DNA of 64,000 bases from JAMZMI01 sp963848175 (GTDB lineage Bacteria > Bacteroidota > Bacteroidia > Cytophagales > Cyclobacteriaceae), in assembly GCA_963848175.1 (NCBI GenBank), contig CAWKCO010000011.1:124001-188000 (forward strand). The letters run 5' to 3'. Within the stretch, counting starts at the first letter, position 1. The number at the start of each line of letters is the position of its first letter. The notes under the pieces were generated by a model that was given only the letters and a program-made list of their open reading frames with translations, had not been told where the DNA came from and searched no databases. A program made the translations under genes and the position numbers. Below, piece after piece: positions 54,237 through 63,250 of this stretch.

Positions 54237-56321
54237 ATGAAGAATTTATACCAATTTCTATTAGTAATTTTATGCCTAACATTTTCTAAAAATGCAATTA
54301 GTCAAGGCTACACCTATTCAGTATCAGGCGGATCAGTAAACAGCCATGGAAACATCTCACCAACTGCGGGTACTATGCTAGTGGGTGGTGCTGAAGCAGG
54401 TGCTTCGGCCGAAGTAGCAGCTACCACATGGTTTTTAAATAAGGCTAACGGCGGAGACTACTTGGTGGTCAGAACAGGAGGAACAGGCGGTCAAGCCTCC
54501 TGGGTTTGGAGCAATTTTAGTAATTTAATTAGCTCAGCTGCCGAAATCTCTATAGATACGAGAAGTGGAGCCAACAATGCAACAGCAGTCCAAAAGATTT
54601 TGGATGCAGAAGCCATTTTCTTTGCTGGCGGAGATCAAACCACTTATGTCGATAACTGGAAAGACACTGACGTGGAAACGGCATTGAATTATGTTATCAA
54701 TACCAAGCAAATTCCAATCGGTGGAACATCAGCGGGTATGGCCATTCTAGGTGGTGGATATTATGCTCCGGCATCTTCAGGTGTGCTTTCATCGGAAATC
54801 TTGCAAAATCCTTATAATTCAAACATGAGTAATTCATTGTTTTATGATGATTTCCTGCAAATCCCCTATTTGAGCAATGTGATCACAGATACGCATTTAA
54901 ATAGAGCCCATGGCAGCAATAATGAAAACAGATATGGTCGTCTATTTGGCTTAGTGGCCAGATCTGTGGCAGATAAAAATTCAGTAAATAGATACGGAAT
55001 TGGGTGTGAAGAAGGCGCATTCGTGTGTGTGGAATCAAACGGGGTAGCCAAAGTTTTTGGAAGCTCCAGCAGCAAAGCCTACTTCGCAAGAGTAAATTGT
55101 AATGCTCCCGAAACAATACAAAGCGGATCACAACTAATATGGAATAATAGTGGAGCGGCAGTAAAGGTTTATGTCATCGCAGGGACGGGCAATGGAAGTG
55201 GTAATAGCTTTAACCTAAGCAACTGGAGTACCGCCAGTGGTGGCGGATGGATGAACTGGTTTACCTCAGGAGGTTATAACGGTTTCAACTTTATAAATGG
55301 AAGCGGGGCAAGTACAGGCGCCAGCGCTCCTACCTCATGTGGCACCCCTACATCATGCAACACTCCTACAGGTCTATCAAGCTCAAGTATCACAGCAACT
55401 AGTGCTACTGTAAATTGGTCCAACACAGGAGCTAATAGTTACTCGGTTCAATATAGATTAAACGGCACTTCCACTTGGACGACAACCACATCTACAAGTA
55501 GCTCCAAAAGCCTAACCGGTTTAACAGCTTCTACCACTTATCAATTCAGGGTATTGAGCGTATGCAGCTCATCACAAAGCAGTTACTCCACTATTGCTAC
55601 GTTCGCAACAACTACGTCTGGTGGCGGAGGCGGTAATCCAACTTACTGCACATCATCTGGTGGTACACAATATGAATATATTGACGAAGTAGGCATTGGA
55701 AGCACATATAAGCTCACTGGTGACGATGGAGGTTACGGAAATTATACCAACTTCACATTTCAGGTAAATGCAGGAAGCTCGTACACTTTCACGATTTATC
55801 CAGATGCCAATACTACAGAAATATTCCTCGCTTGGATTGATTTTAATCAAGATGGTGATTTCACGGACAGCAATGAAGAAGTTTTCTATGCGCAGAGTAG
55901 AAGATCAAGAGTGCGAGGAACTATTTCTATTCCTTCATCGGCACTTTCTGGAAATACTCGAATGAGAGTTTCTATGAGATATGCCGTAGATGGCGAACAG
56001 TCATCCTGCCAAAATTTCACTTATGGAGAAGTGGAAGATTACACTATTAATATCAATGGTGGTGCAAGAACAATGGAAGCAAGTGCTCAAATGGATGAGA
56101 AGGTTACACTGGAAGCATATCCGAATCCTACCAAAGGGATTGTAAATGTGATTTCTACTGGTTCGAAAGAAACCTTGATTCAAGTGTATGATGTCTCTGG
56201 GAAATTTATCAAATCCGCTACCGGAAAACAGATTGATATCTCGGAAGTGAAAGCTGGTATTTATCTATTCAAAATATCCGCTCCTGGCATTAACCAAACA
56301 CTCAGATTTGTCAAGGAATAA
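54237..56321 (+). CDS. Secreted cyanophycinase-like (S51) protein with FnIII, GEVED and T9SS sorting domain
   Basis: 694 residues. Signal peptide, then an S51/cyanophycinase domain (residues ~20-300) with AIFFAGGDQTTYVDNW and the nucleophile motif IGGTSAGMAILGG. After a serine/threonine-rich linker comes a fibronectin type III domain (~385-460), a GEVED domain (~490-610; SYTFTIYPDANTTEIFLAWI, IDFNQDGDFTDSNEE, YGEVEDYTIN) and the type A T9SS sorting domain (LEAYPNPTKGIVNVIS to the end). Cyanophycinases cleave the beta-Asp-Arg polymer cyanophycin. The sorting domain predicts export to the cell surface or medium, so cyanobacterial storage polymer could be the substrate; other S51 members cut different dipeptides. 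Confidence 0.88.
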   Translation: MKNLYQFLLVILCLTFSKNAISQGYTYSVSGGSVNSHGNISPTAGTMLVGGAEAGASAEVAATTWFLNKANGGDYLVVRTGGTGGQASWVWSNFSNLISSAAEISIDTRSGANNATAVQKILDAEAIFFAGGDQTTYVDNWKDTDVETALNYVINTKQIPIGGTSAGMAILGGGYYAPASSGVLSSEILQNPYNSNMSNSLFYDDFLQIPYLSNVITDTHLNRAHGSNNENRYGRLFGLVARSVADKNSVNRYGIGCEEGAFVCVESNGVAKVFGSSSSKAYFARVNCNAPETIQSGSQLIWNNSGAAVKVYVIAGTGNGSGNSFNLSNWSTASGGGWMNWFTSGGYNGFNFINGSGASTGASAPTSCGTPTSCNTPTGLSSSSITATSATVNWSNTGANSYSVQYRLNGTSTWTTTTSTSSSKSLTGLTASTTYQFRVLSVCSSSQSSYSTIATFATTTSGGGGGNPTYCTSSGGTQYEYIDEVGIGSTYKLTGDDGGYGNYTNFTFQVNAGSSYTFTIYPDANTTEIFLAWIDFNQDGDFTDSNEEVFYAQSRRSRVRGTISIPSSALSGNTRMRVSMRYAVDGEQSSCQNFTYGEVEDYTININGGARTMEASAQMDEKVTLEAYPNPTKGIVNVISTGSKETLIQVYDVSGKFIKSATGKQIDISEVKAGIYLFKISAPGINQTLRFVKE

Positions 56322-56350
56322 TAGCCTTTCCTAATTAAGCCTAGCCTATT

Positions 56351-56396
56351 CCCAACCCCTCTTGGATTCGTTTCCGTGAGGGGTTGTCTTTTTTAG
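56351..56396 (+). terminator. Terminator after the cyanophycinase-like gene
   Basis: AACCCCTC pairs with GAGGGGTT around a 16-base loop, followed by T residues. Confidence 0.75.
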
Positions 56397-56651
56397 TTGA
56401 TTGCACTCATTTATCTGAATTACTTTTATTGAAAACGCGACTTGACTTCAAGCTCCACAAGGTGTCTATGTCAATAAGTATCTTCCAACTATGTTAGTGG
56501 TGGTTTTGTACCCATCAGAAATGATGAAGATAAGTGTGGTTATTAAGAGACTAGAATCCAATAATCTAAGTCATCTCAAAAAAACCCTTTCCAAACAAAA
56601 GCACAAAGAATTGTACATACTTTTATTATCAATTGATGAATCAATAATCTG
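56397..56651. other. Intergenic stretch before the chemoreceptor
   Basis: No gene and no clear promoter. AT-rich with weak direct repeats only. Confidence 0.3.
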
Positions 56652-56840
56652 ATGAGATTTTATGGATCAAAGAATTCGGTAACCGATAACCTTAGTTGTT
56701 CAAAAGAATACTCTTCCACTATTCAGTCGATTTCATCTAAAAAATCCATTAATACATCCAAAATTGATAGCGTCAAACAAACATCCTTCCTTATGAATAG
56801 TTCTTTGAATAATTATTTTCCATTTAATCAATCTCTATGA
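56652..56840 (+). CDS. Possible small Ser/Asn-rich ORF coupled to the chemoreceptor
   Basis: 62 codons, serine- and asparagine-rich, without signal or known pattern. Its TGA overlaps the ATG of the chemoreceptor gene (ATGA), as in translational coupling. It may equally be an untranslated leader; composition alone does not decide. Confidence 0.25.
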   Translation: MRFYGSKNSVTDNLSCSKEYSSTIQSISSKKSINTSKIDSVKQTSFLMNSSLNNYFPFNQSL

Positions 56841-58789
56841 AATCCCTATTTCCACGCCTATATAATGGCGATAATAGCCACTATGAAATAAAGAAGGCGA
56901 TTGATCTTAGCTTCTGCTATTGCTCTTTTGATATCAAAGGACACCTGATTGAATCAAATGAGAACTTCGCAAAACTCTTCGACTATGAACCACACGAAAT
57001 CATTGGAAAGCATCACCGCTTATTTGTAGACAAACATTATCGAGAAACGAAAGATTATGCGGACTTCTGGCAAAATCTGGCACAAGGAAAGACCTTTGCA
57101 GGAGAATTTAAAAGAATCAACCGTCATGAACAAACCGTCTATATACAGGCGGCCTACACCCCTCTCAAAGATCGGCTGGGAAATGTGACAGGAGTAATCA
57201 AAATAGCTTCAAACATTACTGATCAAAAAATAGCCAGTAATATCTCTGCAACAATCAAAAATGCCATAGACCTGAGCTTTGCGTTCATCCAATTTGACCC
57301 ATTAGGAAAAATCATTGAGGCTAATGACATCTTTGTCAAAACAATGGGCTATGATGATAAGAATGAAATAATAGGCGAGCATCACTCCATATTTGTTGAG
57401 GAAGGGGTAAAAAATAGCAAAGAATATGAGCTCTTCTGGAATGACCTTAAGACTGGAAATGTTCAGCAAGGCGAGTTTAGGCGGATCAAAAAAAACAAGA
57501 ATCCTGTCTGGCTACAAGCAGCATATTCACCAGTAAAAAATGAGTTAAGTGCAGTAGAATCTGTAGTAAAAATAGCTACCGATGTGACTATTCAAAAAAA
57601 TTCAGCCCACAGTCTTCAAAACTTACAAAACGTAATAGACCTCTCCTTTGGATTTATAGTATTCAGTACAACGGGAATTATCACTGATGTCAATAAGAAT
57701 TTTTATGGCATAATGGGATACGATAAAAAATCGGAGGTGGTGGGGAAGCATCATTCCATTTTTATGTATACTGGTGAAGCTCAGAGTGAAGCTTATAAAC
57801 AATTTTGGAAAAACCTGAACCTTGGTATAACACAACAAGGAGAATTTAAAAGAAAAGGAAAGAATAATGAGGAAGTGTGGATTCAAGCATCCTACACTCC
57901 TTTAAAGAATGATAAAGGTGAAATAACGTCAATTATAAAAATAGCAACTGACATCACTGTAACCAAAAAAGCAGTTTTGCATACCAAATACCAGTTGCGA
58001 GATGAAACGCTGAATAACCTTCAAGAGATTTCTGGATCCATAGTAGAAATAGCCTCTGGAGCTAAAGATCAGGCCATAAAAACGGATTCAATATCTTCAC
58101 AAGTAGAAAAGGCCTTAGGCGCTGCAAATGAAACATCCAATAAGGCTAGTCTAATCAAGTCAAATGCCAACAAGGCAGTAAATGAAAGTAAAGAAAGCGA
58201 GAGCTCTGTGCAGGAACTCGTTGAGGCCATGAAAATGCTAAATCAAGTAGCGCAGGAAACACAATCATCTATGGCGAAATTGGTTAACCGAACCCTAGAA
58301 ATAGAACAAGTACTGAAAGCTATAAGGGAGATCGCAGGACAAACCAACCTACTGGCTCTCAATGCATCTATTGAGGCCGCTCAGGCTGGTGATTATGGCC
58401 GTGGATTTGGGGTAATAGCGACGGAGATTCGAAAACTTGCCGAAAGCTCTGCAACATCTGCCAAGGAAATTGAGACGTTGGTTCACTCAATCAAAGAGAA
58501 CACAGGTTATGTATCGAATACTATGAAGGAGGTGGTTGATAAAGTGCAAAAAGGCTCAAGTGCCACCAATGTTGTTCAGGACATCATCAAGCGTATGTCA
58601 CAATCCACACTGGATGCCTCTCACCTCTCTGAGTCCATACTGGAAGCCGCCAACTACCAAACACAAAATATGAAGGAAATTATGATGAATATAGAAGATA
58701 TAGTGGTCATTTCAGAGGAGACTGCTGCAGGGTCTGAAGAACTTGCTGCCGCTACCAATGCCTTGAAAAACAGAGTAGGTGAGTTTTGA
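56837..58789 (+). CDS. Soluble chemoreceptor with three BdlA-type PAS domains and MCP signalling domain
   Basis: 650 residues, no membrane helix. Three near-copies of one PAS type follow each other (about residues 12-130, 135-253, 258-380), each with an 'AIDLSF', 'GKHHR(L/S)F', 'GEFKR' and 'W(L/I)QAAY' pattern, as in the biofilm dispersion protein BdlA. The last ~250 residues form the methyl-accepting hairpin, with the tip IAGQTNLLALNASIEAAQAG and RGFGVIATEIRKLAES. Cytoplasmic sensor, perhaps for oxygen, redox or a bound flavin/haem. No che genes are adjacent. In a gliding bacterium, the output would be a Che-like or biofilm circuit. Confidence 0.9.
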   Translation: MKSLFPRLYNGDNSHYEIKKAIDLSFCYCSFDIKGHLIESNENFAKLFDYEPHEIIGKHHRLFVDKHYRETKDYADFWQNLAQGKTFAGEFKRINRHEQTVYIQAAYTPLKDRLGNVTGVIKIASNITDQKIASNISATIKNAIDLSFAFIQFDPLGKIIEANDIFVKTMGYDDKNEIIGEHHSIFVEEGVKNSKEYELFWNDLKTGNVQQGEFRRIKKNKNPVWLQAAYSPVKNELSAVESVVKIATDVTIQKNSAHSLQNLQNVIDLSFGFIVFSTTGIITDVNKNFYGIMGYDKKSEVVGKHHSIFMYTGEAQSEAYKQFWKNLNLGITQQGEFKRKGKNNEEVWIQASYTPLKNDKGEITSIIKIATDITVTKKAVLHTKYQLRDETLNNLQEISGSIVEIASGAKDQAIKTDSISSQVEKALGAANETSNKASLIKSNANKAVNESKESESSVQELVEAMKMLNQVAQETQSSMAKLVNRTLEIEQVLKAIREIAGQTNLLALNASIEAAQAGDYGRGFGVIATEIRKLAESSATSAKEIETLVHSIKENTGYVSNTMKEVVDKVQKGSSATNVVQDIIKRMSQSTLDASHLSESILEAANYQTQNMKEIMMNIEDIVVISEETAAGSEELAAATNALKNRVGEF

Positions 58790-58889
58790 TCCTACTTTGG
58801 AACAAAGAAAACAAGCATCTCACCAAAACGTTTCAGTCAAAGTTTAGCAATGCCTTCGGCCTAAACACTCAATTACCCTGGCCGTAAAT

Positions 58890-58925
58890 TAAAAAAGACC
58901 GCTCCGAGAGGAGCAGTCTTTGTGT
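58890..58925 (-). terminator. Terminator of the glutamine synthetase gene
   Basis: AAAGACcGCTCC / GGAGCaGTCTTT around GAGA, with a T run on the minus strand. It follows the glnA-type gene stop by about 20 bp. Confidence 0.85.
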
Positions 58926-58943
58926 TTTATGAAGCAATGAAAA

Positions 58944-59957
58944 TTACTTAACTGGCTTAACAGTTTTGATGATTCTTGCAGCTACTTTGTATGGATCAGC
59001 ATTAGATGCTGGTCTTCTATCTTCTAGGTAACCGCTCCATCCTTTGTTTTTAGTATAAAGTGGAATACGGATAGAAGCACCTCTATCAGAAACTCCATAA
59101 GAGAAGTCATGGATAGAAGCAGTTTCATGCTTACCAGTCAATCTTTGATCGTTGTAAGCACCATACACGTCGATGTGCTCTTTCACAACACCTCTGAAAG
59201 CCTCGCATACTTTTTTCACTTTCTCCTCAGAAGCAGCAGTTCTTAGGAAAGTGTTAGAGAAGTTAGCATGCATACCAGATCCATTCCAGTCAGTTGCGCC
59301 TAGTGGCTTAGGATGGTACTCGATGTAAAGACCGTACTCTTCAGAAAGTCTTTCCATTAGGTATCTTGCTACCCACACTTCATCACCAGCTTGCTGAGCA
59401 CCTTTGGCAAATATTTGCCACTCCCACTGCCCAGTAGCTACTTCTCCGTTAGTTCCTTCCACATTCAATCCAGCAGCGATGCAAAGATCCAAATGTCTAT
59501 CCTTAAATTCTCTTCCGAATACATATTGCCCACCAACTCCACAATAATATGGACCTTGACCTACGGCAGGAAAACCACCAGCAGGAAAACCAACTGGAAG
59601 TTTCGTAGCTGGATCCATCAAGAAATACTCTTGCTCAAATCCGAACCAGAAATCATCATCCTTGTCGTCGATAGTCGCTCTACCGTTAGAAACGTGCGCA
59701 GAACCATCAGCATTGAGAACTTCAGTCATCACCAAGTAGCCATTTTCTATAGATGGATCTGGGCAAATAAATACTGGCTTCAATATACAGTCTGAAGAAC
59801 CACCTTCAGCTTGCTGCGTAGAAGAGCCATCGAATGACCAATCATCGCAATCTTCCAACTTTCCACTGAAGTTAGAAACAACCTTAGTTTTACTTCTCAA
59901 GCTCTGAGTAGGCTTGTATCCATCTAGCCAGATGTACTCTAATTTTGATTTTGCCAT
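58944..59957 (-). CDS. Glutamine synthetase, type II (GSII, eukaryote-like)
   Basis: 337 residues, the compact GSII length, far shorter than GlnA (about 470). N-terminal beta-grasp (KLEYIWLDGYKPTQSLRSK, DDWSFDGSSTQQAEGGSSDC), then the catalytic domain with WFGFEQEYFLMDP, VEGTNGEVATGQWEWQI, the NGSGMHANFS loop and GVSDRGASIRIPLYTK. Ammonia plus glutamate plus ATP gives glutamine. It lies in line with AmtB and a porin on the minus strand, a nitrogen-uptake set, but each gene has its own terminator. GSII in Bacteroidota is known from several lineages; type III synthetases are more usual. Confidence 0.96.
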   Translation of the reverse strand: MAKSKLEYIWLDGYKPTQSLRSKTKVVSNFSGKLEDCDDWSFDGSSTQQAEGGSSDCILKPVFICPDPSIENGYLVMTEVLNADGSAHVSNGRATIDDKDDDFWFGFEQEYFLMDPATKLPVGFPAGGFPAVGQGPYYCGVGGQYVFGREFKDRHLDLCIAAGLNVEGTNGEVATGQWEWQIFAKGAQQAGDEVWVARYLMERLSEEYGLYIEYHPKPLGATDWNGSGMHANFSNTFLRTAASEEKVKKVCEAFRGVVKEHIDVYGAYNDQRLTGKHETASIHDFSYGVSDRGASIRIPLYTKNKGWSGYLEDRRPASNADPYKVAARIIKTVKPVK

Positions 59958-60099
59958 TTTATTAGGTTTATATTTTTTAAAGTTAAAATATGGCTTTTTA
60001 AAGGAATCTCAAAAGCCAGAACATTTTACCGTAATTTTCAAAAAATTACTTAAAAAAGTAAATTTTGAAACAAATATTTTAAATACGTTGTAATATTCA

Positions 60100-60132
60100 C
60101 AAATATATGACGGATTTACTGAATATATCAAA
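60100..60132 (-). promoter_or_regulatory. Candidate promoter of the GSII gene
   Basis: On the minus strand TTTG (60129-60132) is followed, 21 bases later, by TATATTTG (60100-60107), matching the -7 consensus TAnnTTTG. It lies about 140 bp before the start codon. Confidence 0.5.
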
Positions 60133-60137
60133 TGCAC

Positions 60138-60163
60138 AAAGTCCGTTCTCTCACGAACGGACT
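60138..60163 (-). terminator. Terminator of the porin gene
   Basis: AGTCCGTTC and GAACGGACT form a 9-bp stem around TCTCAC, with TTTG following on the minus strand. Placed 36 bp after the stop. Confidence 0.7.
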
Positions 60164-60198
60164 CTGGGCTTAAAAAAATCTAATTGTTCGTCAACAGA

Positions 60199-61224
60199 TT
60201 AGAAAGAATATACTGCGGCAAGTACGAATGAAGCTAGAGTTTCACCAGTATCTGTTGGTGACAAAGTGGGTACGTCATAAGCATCACTATAAATTACTGC
60301 TCCTTTTTCAGAATATAGATCAACTCTAAATTCAGGAATCAAAGTCAGGTTTCCAATTGAGTAATTGGCAGAAAGTGTTAGGTCAATAACATTTTCATCT
60401 TTTGTAATTGCTCCAACACCTTGATCAGCGAAATACTCTCCTCTAATTCCTAAAGAGAAATCATCAGAGAATGAGTTTTGTAGGTAAAGAGCTCCACCAA
60501 AGAAACTATCTTTAGCAGTAGTGGCATTCACACCTACATATACCGCGTCAGTCAAATCCCATCCTGCTGTTAAATCAAACTGATAGAAGTCATCAGAAAG
60601 AATTGCATTCAAATAAGCTCCGCCAAAACCCAATTGAGCACCGAAAACATAGTCACCGCTCGGATTGAAATCTGTAGCATCAGTAGGGTTTAAAACAGCC
60701 AACATCAAAGAAGCATCTCCCAAAGCAATATCCGCTTTCAAACCAGAATGTGAGAAAGGGCCATAAGAGAACATGTAAGAGGTAGAATAGTTGAAGTTAG
60801 ATGCAGGAGAAATCACCTCATAACCTAAGAACGTATTAAAGTTACCAATTGTCAAAGTTACCGCATCAGATACATTCCAGTATGCATAAAGTTGGTTTAC
60901 GATACTTGAACTAGCAGTTGTTGAGCCGAAAACAGCATCAGTTCCTCTTGGCCCAAAAACCAAATCAGCTACAAAACCTGTTTTTTCACCCTCTACCGAT
61001 GCAATGATATTCGCCATCCCAATGGCAAACCCCGGCTGGTTAGCAAAAGATGATGAAGGAGCGATAGTAGTCAAACTATCTGACGGGTTATTTCCTCCAA
61101 TCAAATTGGCTCTGTAATAAGTATCCACAGAACCACTCAAGGTAAGCTCCTGTGCATTTGCGCTGAAAGAGGCAACTACTAATGCGACTAAAGCGACTTT
61201 AAAAATGTTTGTAATTGTTTTCAT
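60199..61224 (-). CDS. Outer-membrane beta-barrel porin (OmpL-like, bbp2 type)
   Basis: 341 residues from ATG 61224, which gives a clean signal peptide (MKTITNIFKVALVALVVASF then SANAQ); an opening 28 codons longer is rejected. The mature protein opens LTLSGSVDTYYRANLIGGN, continues with alternating strands rich in aromatic and glycine residues and ends in an aromatic residue (AAVYSF), as porins do. The type matches the beta-barrel porin-2 group. Between amtB and glutamine synthetase, it could be a channel for ammonium or small nitrogen compounds across the outer membrane; this is inference. Confidence 0.85.
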   Translation of the reverse strand: MKTITNIFKVALVALVVASFSANAQELTLSGSVDTYYRANLIGGNNPSDSLTTIAPSSSFANQPGFAIGMANIIASVEGEKTGFVADLVFGPRGTDAVFGSTTASSSIVNQLYAYWNVSDAVTLTIGNFNTFLGYEVISPASNFNYSTSYMFSYGPFSHSGLKADIALGDASLMLAVLNPTDATDFNPSGDYVFGAQLGFGGAYLNAILSDDFYQFDLTAGWDLTDAVYVGVNATTAKDSFFGGALYLQNSFSDDFSLGIRGEYFADQGVGAITKDENVIDLTLSANYSIGNLTLIPEFRVDLYSEKGAVIYSDAYDVPTLSPTDTGETLASFVLAAVYSF

Positions 61225-61373
61225 AAGGTTGTTTTTTTTAAGGTTGACTTTTGAGATTAGGCATGAGCGTCCTGATTGGCGACCCAACTTCTTATGGTTA
61301 AGAACCACAAGACGGATGCCCTAGCTATCTCCAAAAGGATTTCTTGATTAATTGTTTGTGAAAATTGTTTTTT

Positions 61374-61425
61374 GAAAAGCCCCTGATCCGTATTGTTTGA
61401 CGACCATAAAGATCAGGGGCTTTTG
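61374..61425 (-). terminator. Terminator of amtB
   Basis: A perfect 14-bp stem (AAAAGCCCCTGATC / GATCAGGGGCTTTT) with a 22-base loop, 26 bp after the amtB stop. Confidence 0.9.
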
Positions 61426-61450
61426 TTTGCTTTAATAAAGCGAATATTAA

Positions 61451-62755
61451 TTACTCAGAGATGATAGTATAGCCTCTGATTCCGTGCTCATGGCTATCAA
61501 GACCTTCTTTTTCGTGCTCTTCAGATACTCTGATACCCATAGTCTTTTTCAATACGAAGAAGATAATGAATGCACTTACGAATGCTGCAACACCGCAGAT
61601 AGCAACACCGATCAATTGAGTCAAGAAATTATGATCAGGGTTAGTAGAGAAAATACCTACTGCTAGCGTTCCCCAGATACCGCATACCAAGTGAACAGAT
61701 ACTGCACCTACTACATCATCAAGCAACAATTTATCTAATGTTACAGCTGAGATTACTACAAGCACACCTGCAACAAGACCTACAAGGATAGCCATGTTTG
61801 GCTCGATTACGTCAGCACCAGCTGTGATACCTACTAGACCTGCAAGGATACCATTAAGCACCATACCTAAGTCCATTCTTTTGAACATCAAGTAACCTCC
61901 TAGGAAACCTCCAAGACCACCAGCACAAGCTGCAAGACATGTAGTAACCAATACGAAAGACACAAGACCTGGATCAGCAGAAAGTACAGAACCTCCGTTG
62001 AAACCGAACCATCCTAACCAAAGCAAGAATACTCCGATTACTGCCAAAGGCACAGAAGAACCTGGCTTGTCGATTACTTTACCATCTACATATTTACCCA
62101 AACGAGGGCCTACGATGATGATACCAGCAAGTGCTCCCCATCCACCTACAGAGTGAACTAGTGTAGAACCTGCAAAGTCATAGAAGCCCATAGCGTCTAG
62201 AGCTCCACCGCCCCACTTCCAGCTACCAATAATTGGATAAACAACACCCACAAAGATCACAGTGAAGATCATGTAAGCTCCAAGCTTCACACGCTCAGCC
62301 ACAGCTCCAGATACGATGGTAGCAGCTGTAGCAGCAAACATCGCTTGGAACAAGAAATCTGTCCAGTAAGTGTAACCGCCACCAGCATAAGCAGAAGTTA
62401 CGTCTGCAGTAGCTGAAGACTCGATACCGAATCCTGCAAAGCCGAACCAACCTGGCACCTCAAACCCTGGGTACATCAAGTTAAATCCACAAAGAAAGTA
62501 AGTCAGGATACCAATGATAGGAGTTAAGGTATTCTTGAAAAGAATGTTAACCGTGTTTTTGGCCTGACCGAAACCTGCTTCTACACCAGCAAAGCCCAAG
62601 TGCATGATGAATACTAAAGCAGTCGCCAACATCATCCAGATGTTGTTTGCGGTGAGCAGGTTGAATGCTACATCTGCCGCTAGATCAGCTTGAGCGACCG
62701 TCTCCACGGCTCCCTCGGCTGAGTTAATCACTAAAAGGTTGGTGATCATGTTCAT
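61451..62755 (-). CDS. amtB: Ammonium transporter AmtB
   Basis: 434 residues from ATG 62755, which follows an A-rich leader; a TTG three codons upstream is the alternative. Eleven or so membrane helices with FNLMYPG, YWTDFLFQAMFAATAATIVS, GSTLVHSVGGWGALAGIIIV (first pore histidine region), GWFGFNGGS, and LLLDDVVGAVSVHLVCGIWG (second histidine). Cytosolic tail EEHEKEGLDSHEHGIRGYTI is typical of AmtB proteins regulated by a PII protein, though no glnK is adjacent here. First of three minus-strand genes for nitrogen uptake. Confidence 0.97.
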   Translation of the reverse strand: MNMITNLLVINSAEGAVETVAQADLAADVAFNLLTANNIWMMLATALVFIMHLGFAGVEAGFGQAKNTVNILFKNTLTPIIGILTYFLCGFNLMYPGFEVPGWFGFAGFGIESSATADVTSAYAGGGYTYWTDFLFQAMFAATAATIVSGAVAERVKLGAYMIFTVIFVGVVYPIIGSWKWGGGALDAMGFYDFAGSTLVHSVGGWGALAGIIIVGPRLGKYVDGKVIDKPGSSVPLAVIGVFLLWLGWFGFNGGSVLSADPGLVSFVLVTTCLAACAGGLGGFLGGYLMFKRMDLGMVLNGILAGLVGITAGADVIEPNMAILVGLVAGVLVVISAVTLDKLLLDDVVGAVSVHLVCGIWGTLAVGIFSTNPDHNFLTQLIGVAICGVAAFVSAFIIFFVLKKTMGIRVSEEHEKEGLDSHEHGIRGYTIISE

Positions 62756-63250
62756 AAATTTCAAATTTAATTTTGTTGAAAAAAACCTTTGGTTAATAAT
62801 ATGTCGTCACATATTCCATTCACCAAATAAAGTAATTGTTTTTGCTCGTTCAAAATAATTCTTTCATTTTTTCGAGCCTTACATTAAGAATTTATCAATT
62901 CCAACAGCCGTTTTTTTAACATTATAATAATGAAACCTTGGTATTTTTATCAATCATCATTTTGAACCCATTTTTCAAGTAAGCGGCTTGAGCGTATTGT
63001 AAATATTTTAGCTAATGAAATTTTCAGAGCATATTCGACCAATTCATTGAATAATTTTCAAAAAACAGAAGATTTCACAAAATAATCTTCCTGCCGTTGC
63101 GATCCACACAAGCATTTCTATGGTTCATTGAAAATTCCTTAAAAATCACAATCAAAAATTGGGCAGGCGCACCAGAAGAACACTTTATAGAAAAGACCTC
63201 ATAGTTTAATCTTGGAATAGTTCAATTATCTATCGCAAAAAGAGATTTCC
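62756..63250. other. Intergenic region upstream of amtB
   Basis: AT-rich. CAAATTTA at 62762-62769 would read as a -7 element on the minus strand but is too near the start codon to be convincing. No gene, no sigma-54 consensus seen, and no hairpin terminator for the upstream-lying minus-strand gene that ends at 63251. Confidence 0.4.
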
